Shown here: positions 1 through 7,069 of the stretch, piece by piece
Layout: the number at the start of each line of letters is the position of its first letter
Numbering within the stretch: the first letter of the stretch is position 1
Origin: Caldilinea sp. CFX5
GTDB taxonomy: Bacteria; Chloroflexota; Anaerolineae; Caldilineales; Caldilineaceae
DNA: 64,000 nt
NCBI GenBank assembly: GCA_021405325.1
Contig: QWII01000037.1
Location: forward strand, 155,295 to 219,294
Direction of reading: 5' to 3'
Notes under the pieces: model-generated
What the model saw: only the letters and a program-made list of their open reading frames with translations
Databases searched by the model: none
Told to the model about the DNA's origin: nothing
Translations under genes and position numbers: made by a program

Positions 1-228
1 ATCACCTTTTTGATCGTGGCGGCGGCGATGTTTCTTCTGATTCGTGCCATCAATCGCGTGGAGGAACGCATTGAGCGCGAATTGGGCCTGGCCCAGCCGG
101 CGAATGAACCGACAACCAAAAAATGTCCCTACTGCATCTCCACCGTCCCGCGGCAGGCTACGCGCTGTCCGGAATGCACCTCTGAGCTGCCGCCGGTAGA
201 ACAGGCTGCCCCCTTAACGGTCGCGTAA
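1..228 (+). CDS. mscL: Large-conductance mechanosensitive channel MscL, C-terminal part (5' end outside window)
   Basis: The frame is open from base 1 and stops at 228. The visible part begins inside the second transmembrane helix (ITFLIVAAAMFLLIRAIN) and runs into a charged helix (RVEERIERE), the TM2-to-cytoplasmic-helix junction of MscL, the tension-gated pore that releases solutes in hypo-osmotic shock. Unlike E. coli MscL, the tail then carries CPYC-x10-CPEC, a zinc-ribbon-like pair of CxxC knuckles, before a short Pro/Ala end. The family call rests on the TM2 end; the metal-binding tail is read directly from the sequence, but its role (assembly or redox/metal sensing) is unknown. The next genes are on the opposite strand. 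Confidence 0.8.
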   Translation: MTFLIVAAAMFLLIRAINRVEERIERELGLAQPANEPTTKKCPYCISTVPRQATRCPECTSELPPVEQAAPLTVA

Positions 229-255
229 TCTCAACGTTATGAGCACTATGCTGCA

Positions 256-375
256 CTATTCCGGCAGCGGCCACAGCGCCAGGCGCCCCTCCAGTAGCAC
301 ACGGGTAGGGATATGGAGAGCGGCAATCGCACTGCATAGGGTGTAGAGCGGATCCTGAGTAAAGAGACGGTCCAA
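256..375 (-). pseudogene. C-terminal fragment of an unrecognised protein
   Basis: Reading leftwards from about 372 gives DRLFTQDPLYTLC and then HIPTRVLLEGRLAL, ending WPLPE-stop (TAG at 256-258). The residues look protein-like, but an in-frame TAA lies just upstream, so this is a severed C-terminus. It abuts an alpha/beta-hydrolase fragment in another frame, which suggests a deletion joined two genes. I do not recognise the family. Confidence 0.35.
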
Positions 376-378
376 TTA

Positions 379-470
379 ACTGCGGCGATGCGACGGCGGT
401 CATCGGCATCATCAAAGGCTTCGCGCACGACAAAGGCGCCCATGGAATAGGCCAGTACATGAACATGCAT
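379..470 (-). pseudogene. Alpha/beta-hydrolase fragment (nucleophile-elbow region)
   Basis: From 470 leftwards the frame reads VHVLAYSMGAFVVREAF followed by a DDADDR stretch. The segment matches the nucleophile elbow of bacterial alpha/beta hydrolases, in which GHSMG or AHSMG is usual; here it is AYSMG. No N-terminal half is present: upstream is a lipoprotein signal-peptide stub (486-575), downstream an unrelated fragment. It is therefore a relict and probably not functional. Confidence 0.45.
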
Positions 471-485
471 TTTGCAGACTCTGCT

Positions 486-575
486 TCAACTGGCGTAAGC
501 GACGCACGGCCGCATACAGGCAATCGCCAACAGCAAACAGCCGGTGAGGAGAAGAAAGGACACACGTTTGTGCAT
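486..575 (-). pseudogene. Truncated lipoprotein signal peptide (29 codons)
   Basis: ATG at 573-575 is preceded by an AAGGAG-type ribosome site and encodes MHKRVSFLLLTGCLLLAIAC, a typical lipoprotein leader with a lipobox-like LAIAC, but a TGA at 486-488 ends it after 29 codons. The ribosome site sits just past the rhodanese stop, so this was once the next gene of that operon. What follows is hydrolase debris in another frame, so the mature part has been lost. Confidence 0.5.
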
Positions 576-591
576 CGTGATCTGCTCCTTG

Positions 592-945
592 CTATTTGCG
601 CTCCAGCCCATAGCCAGCCGCCTGCCAGGCTCCAAAGCCGCCGATCAGGGGGTGTACATCCTGCCAGCCTTGATTCAATAATTCTTGCGCCACACGGGTG
701 CTAGAAGCTTCGTTTGGTCAGGTGCAATAGGTGATAATGGGTTGGTCGCGAGGAATTTTCCGCAAATGCGCTTGCACCTCATCCGGCGGAACACGGATGG
801 AGCCAGGGATTTGGGTGGTGGCCTCGGCCCAAGCGGCAGGGCTGCGGCTATCCACAAAGACCAACGATTCCCCGCGATCCAAGCGTTGTTTCACGGCTTG
901 CATGGTAATTTTGGTCGGTTCCATGATCGTCATCTTCTCTTTCAT
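592..945 (-). CDS. Rhodanese-domain protein with in-frame TGA, candidate selenoprotein
   Basis: Rhodanese domains move sulfane sulfur using a loop Cys. The frame from ATG 945 reads to IITYCT and meets TGA at 718-720; reading through gives 41 more codons (PNEASSTRVAQELL, then HPLIGGFGAWQAAGY) to TAG at 592-594, which completes the domain at 117 residues. In Cys-containing relatives this loop reads YCxCPNE, so TGA stands exactly at the second Cys, as expected for selenocysteine. mRNA just after the UGA can fold into a small hairpin (682-706) with a CCGU apical loop, a possible bacterial SECIS. The true start may be the ATG at 922-924, which has better ribosome-site spacing. It lies 20 bp behind the lipoprotein gene in one operon. 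A plain nonsense mutation is the alternative; no Sec machinery is visible in the window. Confidence 0.6.
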
Positions 946-965
946 TTTTTAAGACAGTTCCTGTT

Positions 966-1430
966 TTACTGACGGATTTCAGTGGGAATGCCGGCCGCAT
1001 CCAATTCTGCTTCCGTAAACTGCACCTGCGGACCCAGAATGATGGTCCAACCGCTCGTGGTGGTCGTCGGCGCCTGGTTGCCGGGGAGGACGGTGGTCTG
1101 CACCGCCGGCGCTTCGTCGTTGGCCGTTGCATGATTTTGTAGGAAGAAGAGATCCGGTGCGGTCTCCACACCAACGGGTTTAATCCCCACCCTGGCCCAG
1201 TCGCCCACTACTTCTTGGATTTCCACCTCTTGCTCGGGAATGCTGGTATTGCGGACGTAGTAACCTTCGACCACATTCTTAATCTGCTCTGTTTCTACAG
1301 GCGCTAATGCCGCACTGGGCGTGTTGCAAGCGGCCACAAGCGGCGCTGTGACGATAAGCAAGAGCATGGACCACAACGGTCCCCAATGGCGCCGACGCCT
1401 TATGTGTGCAATCAATGCGTACTCTTTCAC
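966..1430 (-). CDS. Lipoprotein of unknown function
   Basis: The start chosen is GTG at 1428-1430 behind a GGAGGAGG-rich ribosome site; a longer frame reaches 1493. After a basic N-terminus (HIRRRRH), a hydrophobic segment ends in the lipobox LVAACN, so the protein should be lipidated and anchored outside the membrane. The mature part opens with APVETEQIKNVVEGYYV, which resembles a helix of small extracytoplasmic fold domains, and has a Thr-rich linker before a C-terminal strand-rich stretch. A relict with almost the same opening segment lies at 54241-54333, so the family has been duplicated. Function unknown. It is followed at 20 bp by the rhodanese gene, probably co-transcribed. Confidence 0.7.
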   Translation of the reverse strand: MKEYALIAHIRRRRHWGPLWSMLLLIVTAPLVAACNTPSAALAPVETEQIKNVVEGYYVRNTSIPEQEVEIQEVVGDWARVGIKPVGVETAPDLFFLQNHATANDEAPAVQTTVLPGNQAPTTTTSGWTIILGPQVQFTEAELDAAGIPTEIRQ

Positions 1431-1459
1431 GACCTCCTCCTCTTCCTTACCCTTTACGC

Positions 1460-1529
1460 AAAGGGGACTGACACTGGCCCACGCTTGTCGCACTCATCGG
1501 CACTTGCGTAGATAACGGCAGTCCCCTTT
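1460..1529. repeat. Inverted repeat, 11-bp arms
   Basis: AAAGGGGACTG at 1460-1470 is matched by CAGTCCCCTTT at 1519-1529. It lies between the lipoprotein and SurA-like genes. The loop is long (48 bp), so this is more likely a small palindromic repeat than an efficient terminator. Confidence 0.45.
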
Positions 1530-1562
1530 CGCAATTGTCCTACGGATCTCCCTCACCGGCTG

Positions 1563-3302
1563 CTACTCGGTGACGGTGAGGGTGACTTCCATCCCGCGCG
1601 CACGGTGATTGCCGACTGGGCAGTAGATAGTATATTCGCCCGGTTCCAAATCCACGGTCAAGGTGTCACTCTGGCCGGGTTGGAGATTTTCGTCAAACGC
1701 CTCCTCCACGCCCTGCCCCTCAATCTCGAAATTGTGTTCCATGGAACCGACGTTAGTCACGGCAAAGGTAGTGGGGCCGGCCGGCACTTCCATTGTGGAC
1801 AGGTTGATGGCAAACTCCGTCAACCCGACCTCTACGGTCTGGCCTTCCTCATCTGCTGCTGCACCGGTTTCGGTCAGGGTCTCTGTCTCCGTAACCAGCT
1901 CAGTGCCGGTGATGACGCCGGCGCCCGTCAGCATTTGCGTCGGGCTGAGATTGGTTGTGCCCGTAATGACGCGTGTGCCCAGCACGCGGAAGGCCGGGGA
2001 GACCACCTCGCCTTGCTGATCCCGAACCGGCTGATCCGGACCGGGGAACTCATAAACGCCCATCTCACCCGCGTCGGTGTGGAGCATGGCATAGAGGGTT
2101 TCGGTGGCGCCGGCCAGGTCAATCATGACCGGCACTTCCGGGTTCACCCCTTTTTCCACATAGCTAAAGCCAAGTACCGGACCGGGGGCGCCATTGGCGT
2201 CGGCGTGGATCACAATCCAACCCGCATCTTGACTATAGACGCGCGCCACCACCACGATGCCCTCTGTGTTCGCCGGGTCCAAGACACGAATGTATTGGTC
2301 ATAGACGGTGACAAAGGGCGCAATGCTCGTGACATCTTCAACCCCTGTGGCTTCGCTAGGGACGGCCGTGTACAGCACAAAGGGCGCCAGATTACCGGCG
2401 AAAATTTCAATGCCCTGTTCCGACCGCAACTGGGCGAGTTGTTCAGCCAACTGCTCGCTTACTAGCAGACGGCGGATGCGCTCACGCACCTGGTCCAGCG
2501 GCACCGTCCCCTGTGGTGTTGTAAAAAGCGCCTGATTCTCATCATAGTAGCTTTGAATATCGTCATCGCTTACGTCGATCTCCTGGCGCAGTTCGTCCAA
2601 TACCTGGCGAATGCGTAACTGATCGCGAATCGACTGGCGCAGTTCGTCTTCATTGGCAAACCCGGCGTCACGCAATGCCTGGCGGAAGGCCTGCTCGTTG
2701 GTCAGATCGTTCTGCAAATTGTTGATAACTTCATCAACCTCCGCGTCGCTCACCTCAATGCCGCGCGCCTCGGCTTCGGCGCGGAGCGCTTCCTGGTTGG
2801 CAATCTGAGTTAACAGCAGAGGGCGCAGATTCTCAAAGAGGAGAACCGTATCCTCATCCAGCGCGACACCCTGGCGGGCCGCGATCTGGCTCACCGTGCG
2901 CAGGAAGATACGGTCGAAATCGGCACGGGTAATCGTGCGCTCCGCCGTCCGGATTAGCACACTGTCGGTCATGCCCATGCTGTCGGTCATGCCCATCGTA
3001 TCGGTCATGCCTTCGGGGCTGGTTATGGCATAGGTATCCGTCAGGTCGGCGCTGCCTGTGATCGCCGTGGTGTCGGTCATGGTTGTGGTGTCAGTCACGA
3101 CTTGGGCCACAGCCACCACACGCTGGTTGGCGCCTTGTTGCGCCAGTGCGCTGCCGGAAAAAGCCAGCAGAGCGGCCAGGCTCAGCAGCAGCGCTGTGGC
3201 GAAGAGGATGATCCATCCAATGGGCAGCGGCGCAGGGGGGTGCGCACAGGCCACGATCGCGCCTTGCCGCCGCGGTCGCCGTTTGTTATGCTTCAGAATC
3301 AT
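1563..3302 (-). CDS. Exported SurA-like chaperone/PPIase N-domain fused to DUF7282-like and cupredoxin domains
   Basis: Start ATG 3300-3302 is set by AAGGAG seven bases upstream; a longer frame reaches 3341. The 579-residue protein has a basic N-terminus and one signal/anchor helix (about 27-55), then low-complexity repeats of TDTMGMTDS (about 75-105). Next comes a helical SurA-N/trigger-like module (about 110-275), beginning RTITRADFDRIF with EVSDAEVDEVINNL inside. A beta domain with VYDQYIRVLDPAN (about 315-430) resembles DUF7282. The C-terminus is a cupredoxin with type 1 copper ligands: His in MEHNFEI, and Cys, His and Met in YCPVGNHRARGM. The combination suggests an extracytoplasmic folding factor with an electron-transfer or copper-binding end. 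PRC-barrel gene upstream at 25 bp, same strand. Confidence 0.7.
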   Translation of the reverse strand: MILKHNKRRPRRQGAIVACAHPPAPLPIGWIILFATALLLSLAALLAFSGSALAQQGANQRVVAVAQVVTDTTTMTDTTAITGSADLTDTYAITSPEGMTDTMGMTDSMGMTDSVLIRTAERTITRADFDRIFLRTVSQIAARQGVALDEDTVLLFENLRPLLLTQIANQEALRAEAEARGIEVSDAEVDEVINNLQNDLTNEQAFRQALRDAGFANEDELRQSIRDQLRIRQVLDELRQEIDVSDDDIQSYYDENQALFTTPQGTVPLDQVRERIRRLLVSEQLAEQLAQLRSEQGIEIFAGNLAPFVLYTAVPSEATGVEDVTSIAPFVTVYDQYIRVLDPANTEGIVVVARVYSQDAGWIVIHADANGAPGPVLGFSYVEKGVNPEVPVMIDLAGATETLYAMLHTDAGEMGVYEFPGPDQPVRDQQGEVVSPAFRVLGTRVITGTTNLSPTQMLTGAGVITGTELVTETETLTETGAAADEEGQTVEVGLTEFAINLSTMEVPAGPTTFAVTNVGSMEHNFEIEGQGVEEAFDENLQPGQSDTLTVDLEPGEYTIYCPVGNHRARGMEVTLTVTE

Positions 3303-3327
3303 GGATTTTCTCCTTACGCCTAAAAGG

Positions 3328-4026
3328 TTATTGGTGCTCACGATACGCCGGTAACTGCTTTAGAAAATCAGCATCGACCTTCAACTGGACTTCCTCATCG
3401 GTCACGTCGCGGATCCAATAGGTGGGTACCAGGTGCTTTTCCTGGAAGAGCCAGCCTTCGGCGATGAGCAGGTGCGTGACCTGCTGCGTTTCATCTTCGG
3501 TGAAGACGCGCGCCACACTGCCCACCTGATCACCGTGGCTGTCCACGACGGCGGCCCCTTCTTTTAGCGCAATGGCGCCTTGCGGAATGTTGCGTTCCGT
3601 CTCGACGGCGTAGGGTTGCCCTGGGTAGGCTCCCGCGCCATAATAGCCCGTCGGATAGGCGCCGTAGTAGCCCGGCCAGGCCGCGCCAATGGGCGGATAG
3701 GGGTAATAGGGACGGGCATAGCCGGTGGTCGCGTAGGCTGGGGTATGGGCCGCCGTGGCATTGCCGTCGTCATACGGCACATAGTATGTTTCTTCAAAGT
3801 GTGGCAGCTCCTCCAGATTCTCGACATCGCTGCGCAGGCGCACTTGATCGGCGGTGGCGCGGTCAATGAACGCTGTCGGCACCACCTTGTCCTCCGTAAA
3901 CAGCCAACCCTGGCGCACGACCACATGGCTTACCTCTTTACTTACCGGATCGATGACCACGCGGTCAATCGTGCCGACTTGTTGCCCATCGGCCGTATAG
4001 ACGGGCGTATTTTCGCGAAATTGCAT
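3328..4026 (-). CDS. Double PRC-barrel domain protein
   Basis: ATG 4024-4026 follows AAAGGAGAAG. The 232-residue protein has two PRC-barrel beta domains: residues 1-75 (FRENTPVYTADGQQVG, then a VSHVVVRQGWLF strand pair) and about 155-232 (KEGAAVVDSHGDQVG, then THLLIAEGWLFQ). Both carry the 'GWLF-x-K-x-VP' pattern. Between them lies a Pro/Gly/Tyr/Ala-rich linker with repeated YPYP, YGAYPTGYYG-like segments, probably disordered. PRC barrels occur in photosynthetic reaction-centre subunit H, RimM and many stress proteins; here there is no photosynthetic context, so a scaffold or envelope-stress role is only a guess. No signal peptide is evident, so cytoplasmic. Confidence 0.75.
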   Translation of the reverse strand: MQFRENTPVYTADGQQVGTIDRVVIDPVSKEVSHVVVRQGWLFTEDKVVPTAFIDRATADQVRLRSDVENLEELPHFEETYYVPYDDGNATAAHTPAYATTGYARPYYPYPPIGAAWPGYYGAYPTGYYGAGAYPGQPYAVETERNIPQGAIALKEGAAVVDSHGDQVGSVARVFTEDETQQVTHLLIAEGWLFQEKHLVPTYWIRDVTDEEVQLKVDADFLKQLPAYREHQ

Positions 4027-4058
4027 GGAGCTTCTCCTTTCCGCTGTACCAACTAGCC

Positions 4059-4442
4059 CTACCATAACCCGATTGACCAAAGTTGTCTTGTATATCGATA
4101 TAACGATGGGGCATAAAGAGCGCATGAATACCGCACCAGGATCGCCTGCATGAACCAGTGGGGGAAAGAGTGCTGGCGCGCCTGGCGCAGCGCCAGCGCG
4201 GTGACGACGCCGATCACACAGAGAAGGCCGGCGCACAACAGCCAGGCAAACCAGTTCGCCTCGATGCGCTGACCCTCATGGATAAGGGGTGTCCAGGTGA
4301 TGCCCGCCGCAAAGTGCAGTACCGCAAAGAGCAGCGACCAGCCACACATCGCATAGCCTGTCCACTGCACCCACGGTGGCGCTTCATTTTTCCCGACTGA
4401 CTGGGCGGCGCCATGATGCTGTTGATTGAGCCGAACAGTCAT
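4059..4442 (-). pseudogene. Truncated DUF3995-like membrane protein
   Basis: ATG 4440-4442 follows GGAGAGG and encodes MTVRLNQQHH, then MCGWSLLFAVLHFAAGITWTP and FAWLLCAGLLCVIGVVTALAL. These match the protein at 59441-60163 segment by segment as far as FPHWFM, after which homology stops and an unrelated tail (LVRYSCALYAPS) runs into the leader of the PRC-barrel gene. About half of the family protein is missing, so a deletion removed its 3' part. The remaining two TM helices may be expressed but are unlikely to work. It sits 14 bp behind the SRPBCC gene in the operon. Confidence 0.65.
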
Positions 4443-4456
4443 ACCGTTTTCCTCTC

Positions 4457-4885
4457 CTAGTAAGCCTGGCTACCCTCGGCGTAGCTTTTTACTGGCTTGA
4501 GTACATAAGTTGTCATCTGCCACCGAAGATAACGCGGCAAGAGGGGGGTGAGCCATTGGTAAACGCCTTTCAGCGCAATGTTCGCCGTCAGCGTGAACCG
4601 CGTTCCTTCAGGGCAGGTCGTAAAGCGGTTGATGAATTGGGCATCATATTTCCGCTTGAACTCTTCCAGTACAATTTCCTCCGGTGAGCGATAAGTCAGG
4701 AGATTGATCACGCGGCCTTCGGTATGCTCAATGAGCAAGACGGTTTTGTCTGTTGTCACACAGAGCAAATGTACGCCCTTGATGGTCAGAGGAAAGAGCC
4801 GCGGCCAGTTCTCATAATCGCGATAGATGGCGACGACTTTGGGTTGGGGCGCCCGAATCACAGTCGAAACTTCTGCATGGATCAT
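4457..4885 (-). CDS. SRPBCC (START/polyketide-cyclase-like) family protein
   Basis: Start ATG 4883-4885 is chosen because GGGGAGG lies five bases upstream; a longer frame to 4939 would overlap the promoter. The 142-residue protein opens with MIHAEVSTVIRAPQPKV, the first beta strand and 'AP...V' turn typical of SRPBCC helix-grip folds, followed by YRDYENWPRLFP, a classic START-like motif, and ends in a long amphipathic helix. Such proteins bind hydrophobic ligands in a deep cavity; the ligand here is unknown. It is the first gene of the minus-strand run that reaches the rhodanese, and it is preceded by a strong box-type promoter (4956-5013). Confidence 0.75.
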   Translation of the reverse strand: MIHAEVSTVIRAPQPKVVAIYRDYENWPRLFPLTIKGVHLLCVTTDKTVLLIEHTEGRVINLLTYRSPEEIVLEEFKRKYDAQFINRFTTCPEGTRFTLTANIALKGVYQWLTPLLPRYLRWQMTTYVLKPVKSYAEGSQAY

Positions 4886-4955
4886 CGTAACCTCCCCATT
4901 GCGCACCAGCGCGAGAACGCTGTTCGAAGCGTCGCCCAATGCGGCGCGCTCCCTT

Positions 4956-5013
4956 ATTATTCTAGAGAATGGGTCGGCTGGCAGTAGTCGAAGGGAGTAG
5001 TGTGAGGAGTATT
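4956..5013 (-). promoter_or_regulatory. Box-type promoter, copy 1 (drives the SRPBCC operon)
   Basis: On the minus strand: box AATACTCCTC, box CTACTCCCTT twelve bases later, -35 CTGCCA (4979-4984), 17-bp spacer, -10 AATAAT (4956-4961). The second box begins 15 bases before the -35, as in all copies. Its upstream 70 bp also resembles copy 7 at 56389, so the whole regulatory block was duplicated. The operon start codon is 71 bases past the -10. Confidence 0.7.
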
Positions 5014-5087
5014 GTAGAGGAGCGCAACCGCGCAGGACAACGTGGACATTCGGATGAACGGCTCCAGATTCAAGCGCCTCACCCCCA

Positions 5088-5290
5088 TGTCAAAGAAGGC
5101 CAGGGAATAGGCATTGAGGATGGCAAGACCCCGTTGACCGTCGATGGGACCGGTAAAACTCACCTGTGACCCGACGGGGGAGAAGTAAGGCGCCTCTGCA
5201 TCCACTGGGCTTCCCGGCTGAGCCACATGACTGGCTGCTGCAAACCCGACTGAATCACGGCGGCCGGCATCGCCACATCCAGCATGTCGG
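5088..5290 (-). pseudogene. Relict of a PAF-acetylhydrolase-like hydrolase with internal deletion
   Basis: Read on the minus strand, 5290 to about 5200 matches codons for MPxxVxQSGLQQPVMWLSRE of the intact hydrolase at 27688-29124, and 5200 to 5090 matches APYFSPVGSQVSFTGPIDGQ to YSLAFFD. The segment between (about 50 codons, including the region before the catalytic His) is missing; the joint falls inside 'gtggatgcag'. Bases are nearly identical to the intact gene where aligned, so the duplication is recent. Its 3' end leads into promoter copy 1. Confidence 0.75.
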
Positions 5291-5313
5291 CGGCACGCTG
5301 GGTTGGGTGGTAC

Positions 5314-5778
5314 TCACTCTGTTGACTTTTTCAGTGCATGTTCGATATCCTTTACACGATGGTAGCGGGAGTGACCGTCAAGATCAAAGGGCCATTCCGG
5401 TCGGCGCTCCTTGTCATGGAACCATTCTTCGGGGGCAGCTTGAAGCGCAGCCAGTACATCCTCCTGAACTTGCCGGTGCCAAGCTAAAACCTCTTGCGGG
5501 GAGCGGTCGCGCCAACGGAGGTAGATGAGGTGGTTCCCATCAGTCTCACTGAGCCCTTTCTCCTCTACCGGTATGGGTTGTTTCTTGGCTTTTCTGACCA
5601 CGTCAGCCTTCCAATGGGTAATATGCGCTAGTGTATCTTTCACTGTCCAAGGGTCTTTGGTCTCGGGTCTGGTTAGCAATCGATTCCAATCCTCATCGGT
5701 AAGGTCGTTAACCAGATGATCCAGGCGTTCAAACTCCTGAATCGTGCGCTTGATTACTTCCTCACGAGTATGACGCAT
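5314..5778 (-). CDS. DinB/DfsB-like (ClbS family) four-helix protein
   Basis: The 154-residue protein starts MRHTREEVIKRTIQEF and has WTVKDTLAHITHW, in which the His residues are the metal ligands typical of DinB-like bundles, and a second His-rich segment (GHSRYHRVKDIEHAL) at the C-terminus. ClbS/DfsB proteins are small damage-associated proteins; ClbS protects against colibactin by opening its cyclopropane. Substrate here unknown. It stands apart from the next minus-strand genes, with hydrolase debris directly behind it. Length is normal for the family. No clear ribosome site precedes the ATG at 5776-5778. Confidence 0.7.
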   Translation of the reverse strand: MRHTREEVIKRTIQEFERLDHLVNDLTDEDWNRLLTRPETKDPWTVKDTLAHITHWKADVVRKAKKQPIPVEEKGLSETDGNHLIYLRWRDRSPQEVLAWHRQVQEDVLAALQAAPEEWFHDKERRPEWPFDLDGHSRYHRVKDIEHALKKSTE

Positions 5779-6139
5779 AAAAGTGAACCTTTCGCAAATT
5801 TTAACTCTACGCGCGTTCTGACTGCGTGTACGCTCCGACTAGACTTCTACCGCTTCTGAGTAAGCACCCAAATTGCTTCGCAAATCCGCTCTTACCTCGC
5901 AACCATAGAAGCCCATAAGCGCTGCTTCTGCACAGGTATGAATTCGTGGTGTTCGCCGCCACTTCACCTTATGCGGTTGCGCTAAGAGCAATGGTCACAG
6001 AATGAGCGGGTGGCGCCAACCTATCAAGATACATGCCACGGGTAGAAGATCAGCTTGGTTCAGAGCATTCTAGAAATGTGCATAGGGATGTGCGAGACGA
6101 TGCCGACAGACGCTACCGCCGCACACCCCGTGCCTCAAA
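5779..6139. other. Gene-free stretch
   Basis: About 360 bases without a supportable gene or recognisable repeat. Both strands have many stops and none of the short frames has a ribosome site. It separates the DinB-like gene (minus) from promoter copy 2 (plus), so a promoter for the minus-strand gene should lie at its left edge, but I could not pick one with confidence. Confidence 0.5.
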
Positions 6140-6183
6140 TACTTCCTTCGACTACTGCCGGCCGCCCGGCGCTGTGCTACACT
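6128..6183 (+). promoter_or_regulatory. Box-type promoter, copy 2 (before CPBP protease)
   Basis: Box TACTTCC at 6140, then TTCGACTACTG, -35 CTGCCG (6155-6160), 17-bp spacer, -10 TACACT (6178-6183). The distal box is degenerate. Box to -35 distance is 15 bases, as in the other copies. The gene starts 45 bases past the -10 behind AGGAGG. Confidence 0.6.
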
Positions 6184-6227
6184 GCCATTGACGCAACTAT
6201 TGTTCACTGGTTACCATAGGAGGATCG

Positions 6228-7028
6228 ATGTCAGCACGCGAACGTGTAAACACAAGGCATAAATACTTCGACCTGGCGCTCCTGAATTACTTCTTATTGG
6301 TCTTCCTGCTTGCGATTCCCTTTTGGCTGTTTGGCGGCGGGAAGTTACCCCTGCCCTTCAACCTCCCCGTCAGCGCACTCGTGACCTTTGTCCCGATGAT
6401 CGCTGCCGCCCTGCTTTCCTACCGCCAATCCGGCTGCACAGGCGTCAAAGCGCTCCTTGCGCGCACCTGGGATGCCCAAAGAATAAGCAACAAACGTTGG
6501 TATGCACCCGCCCTGTTATTGGCGCCGGCGAGCTATCTCTTGTCGTATGCCGTCATGCGCTGGGGTGGATGGCCGCTGCCTGCGCCGAAGATCCCGCTGC
6601 TTCTGGCGCCGCTCTTGTTTCTCCTCTTCTTTATCAACGATGCGGGTGAGGAGTTGGGATGGTCGGGCTATGCTATCGACCCATTACAAAGGCGTTGGGG
6701 CGCCGTCAAGGCCGGCTTCCTCCTGGGCGTCGTATGGGCGATCTGGCACGCGATTCCCTTTCTCCAAACCGGCAACTCGACCAGTTGGATCGTCTGGCAA
6801 TCGCTCAAAACCGTCGTCATGCGCGTACTGATCGTCTGGATCTACAACAACAGCGGAAAAAGTGTCTTGGCGGCCAACCTCTACCACACCAGCGACAATC
6901 TCAGTTGGGCGTTATTTCCCAATTATAGTTCCCACTACGATCCGTTGGTTACGGGCATCATTACCAGCATCATGGCAGCTATCGCCCTCGTCAGTGACCA
7001 AATGCTGAAGAAAACGGAGAACAGTTAG
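6228..7028 (+). CDS. CPBP family intramembrane glutamic endopeptidase
   Basis: ATG 6228 follows an AGGAGG site. The 266-residue protein has about seven hydrophobic helices and the three CPBP/Abi signatures: GEELGWSGYAI (the EExxxR-type motif; here EELGW, with Arg further on at RRWG), GVVWAIWHAIPF and NLYHTSDNL. Family members are membrane proteases related to CAAX prenyl proteases (Rce1) and to bacteriocin-immunity proteins, with the Glu and two His residues at the active site. The substrate is unknown. It is monocistronic between divergent neighbours and is expressed from the box-type promoter copy 2. Confidence 0.85.
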   Translation: MSARERVNTRHKYFDLALLNYFLLVFLLAIPFWLFGGGKLPLPFNLPVSALVTFVPMIAAALLSYRQSGCTGVKALLARTWDAQRISNKRWYAPALLLAPASYLLSYAVMRWGGWPLPAPKIPLLLAPLLFLLFFINDAGEELGWSGYAIDPLQRRWGAVKAGFLLGVVWAIWHAIPFLQTGNSTSWIVWQSLKTVVMRVLIVWIYNNSGKSVLAANLYHTSDNLSWALFPNYSSHYDPLVTGIITSIMAAIALVSDQMLKKTENS

Positions 7029-7069
7029 CCAATCGCTTGAAGAAAATAATGAAGCAACATTGAACCTCC

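Noticed and set aside
1605..2465. Long open frame on the plus strand across the SurA/cupredoxin gene
   Set aside because: It is antisense to a gene with a clear start, motifs and ribosome site; its composition is an effect of GC-rich codon bias.
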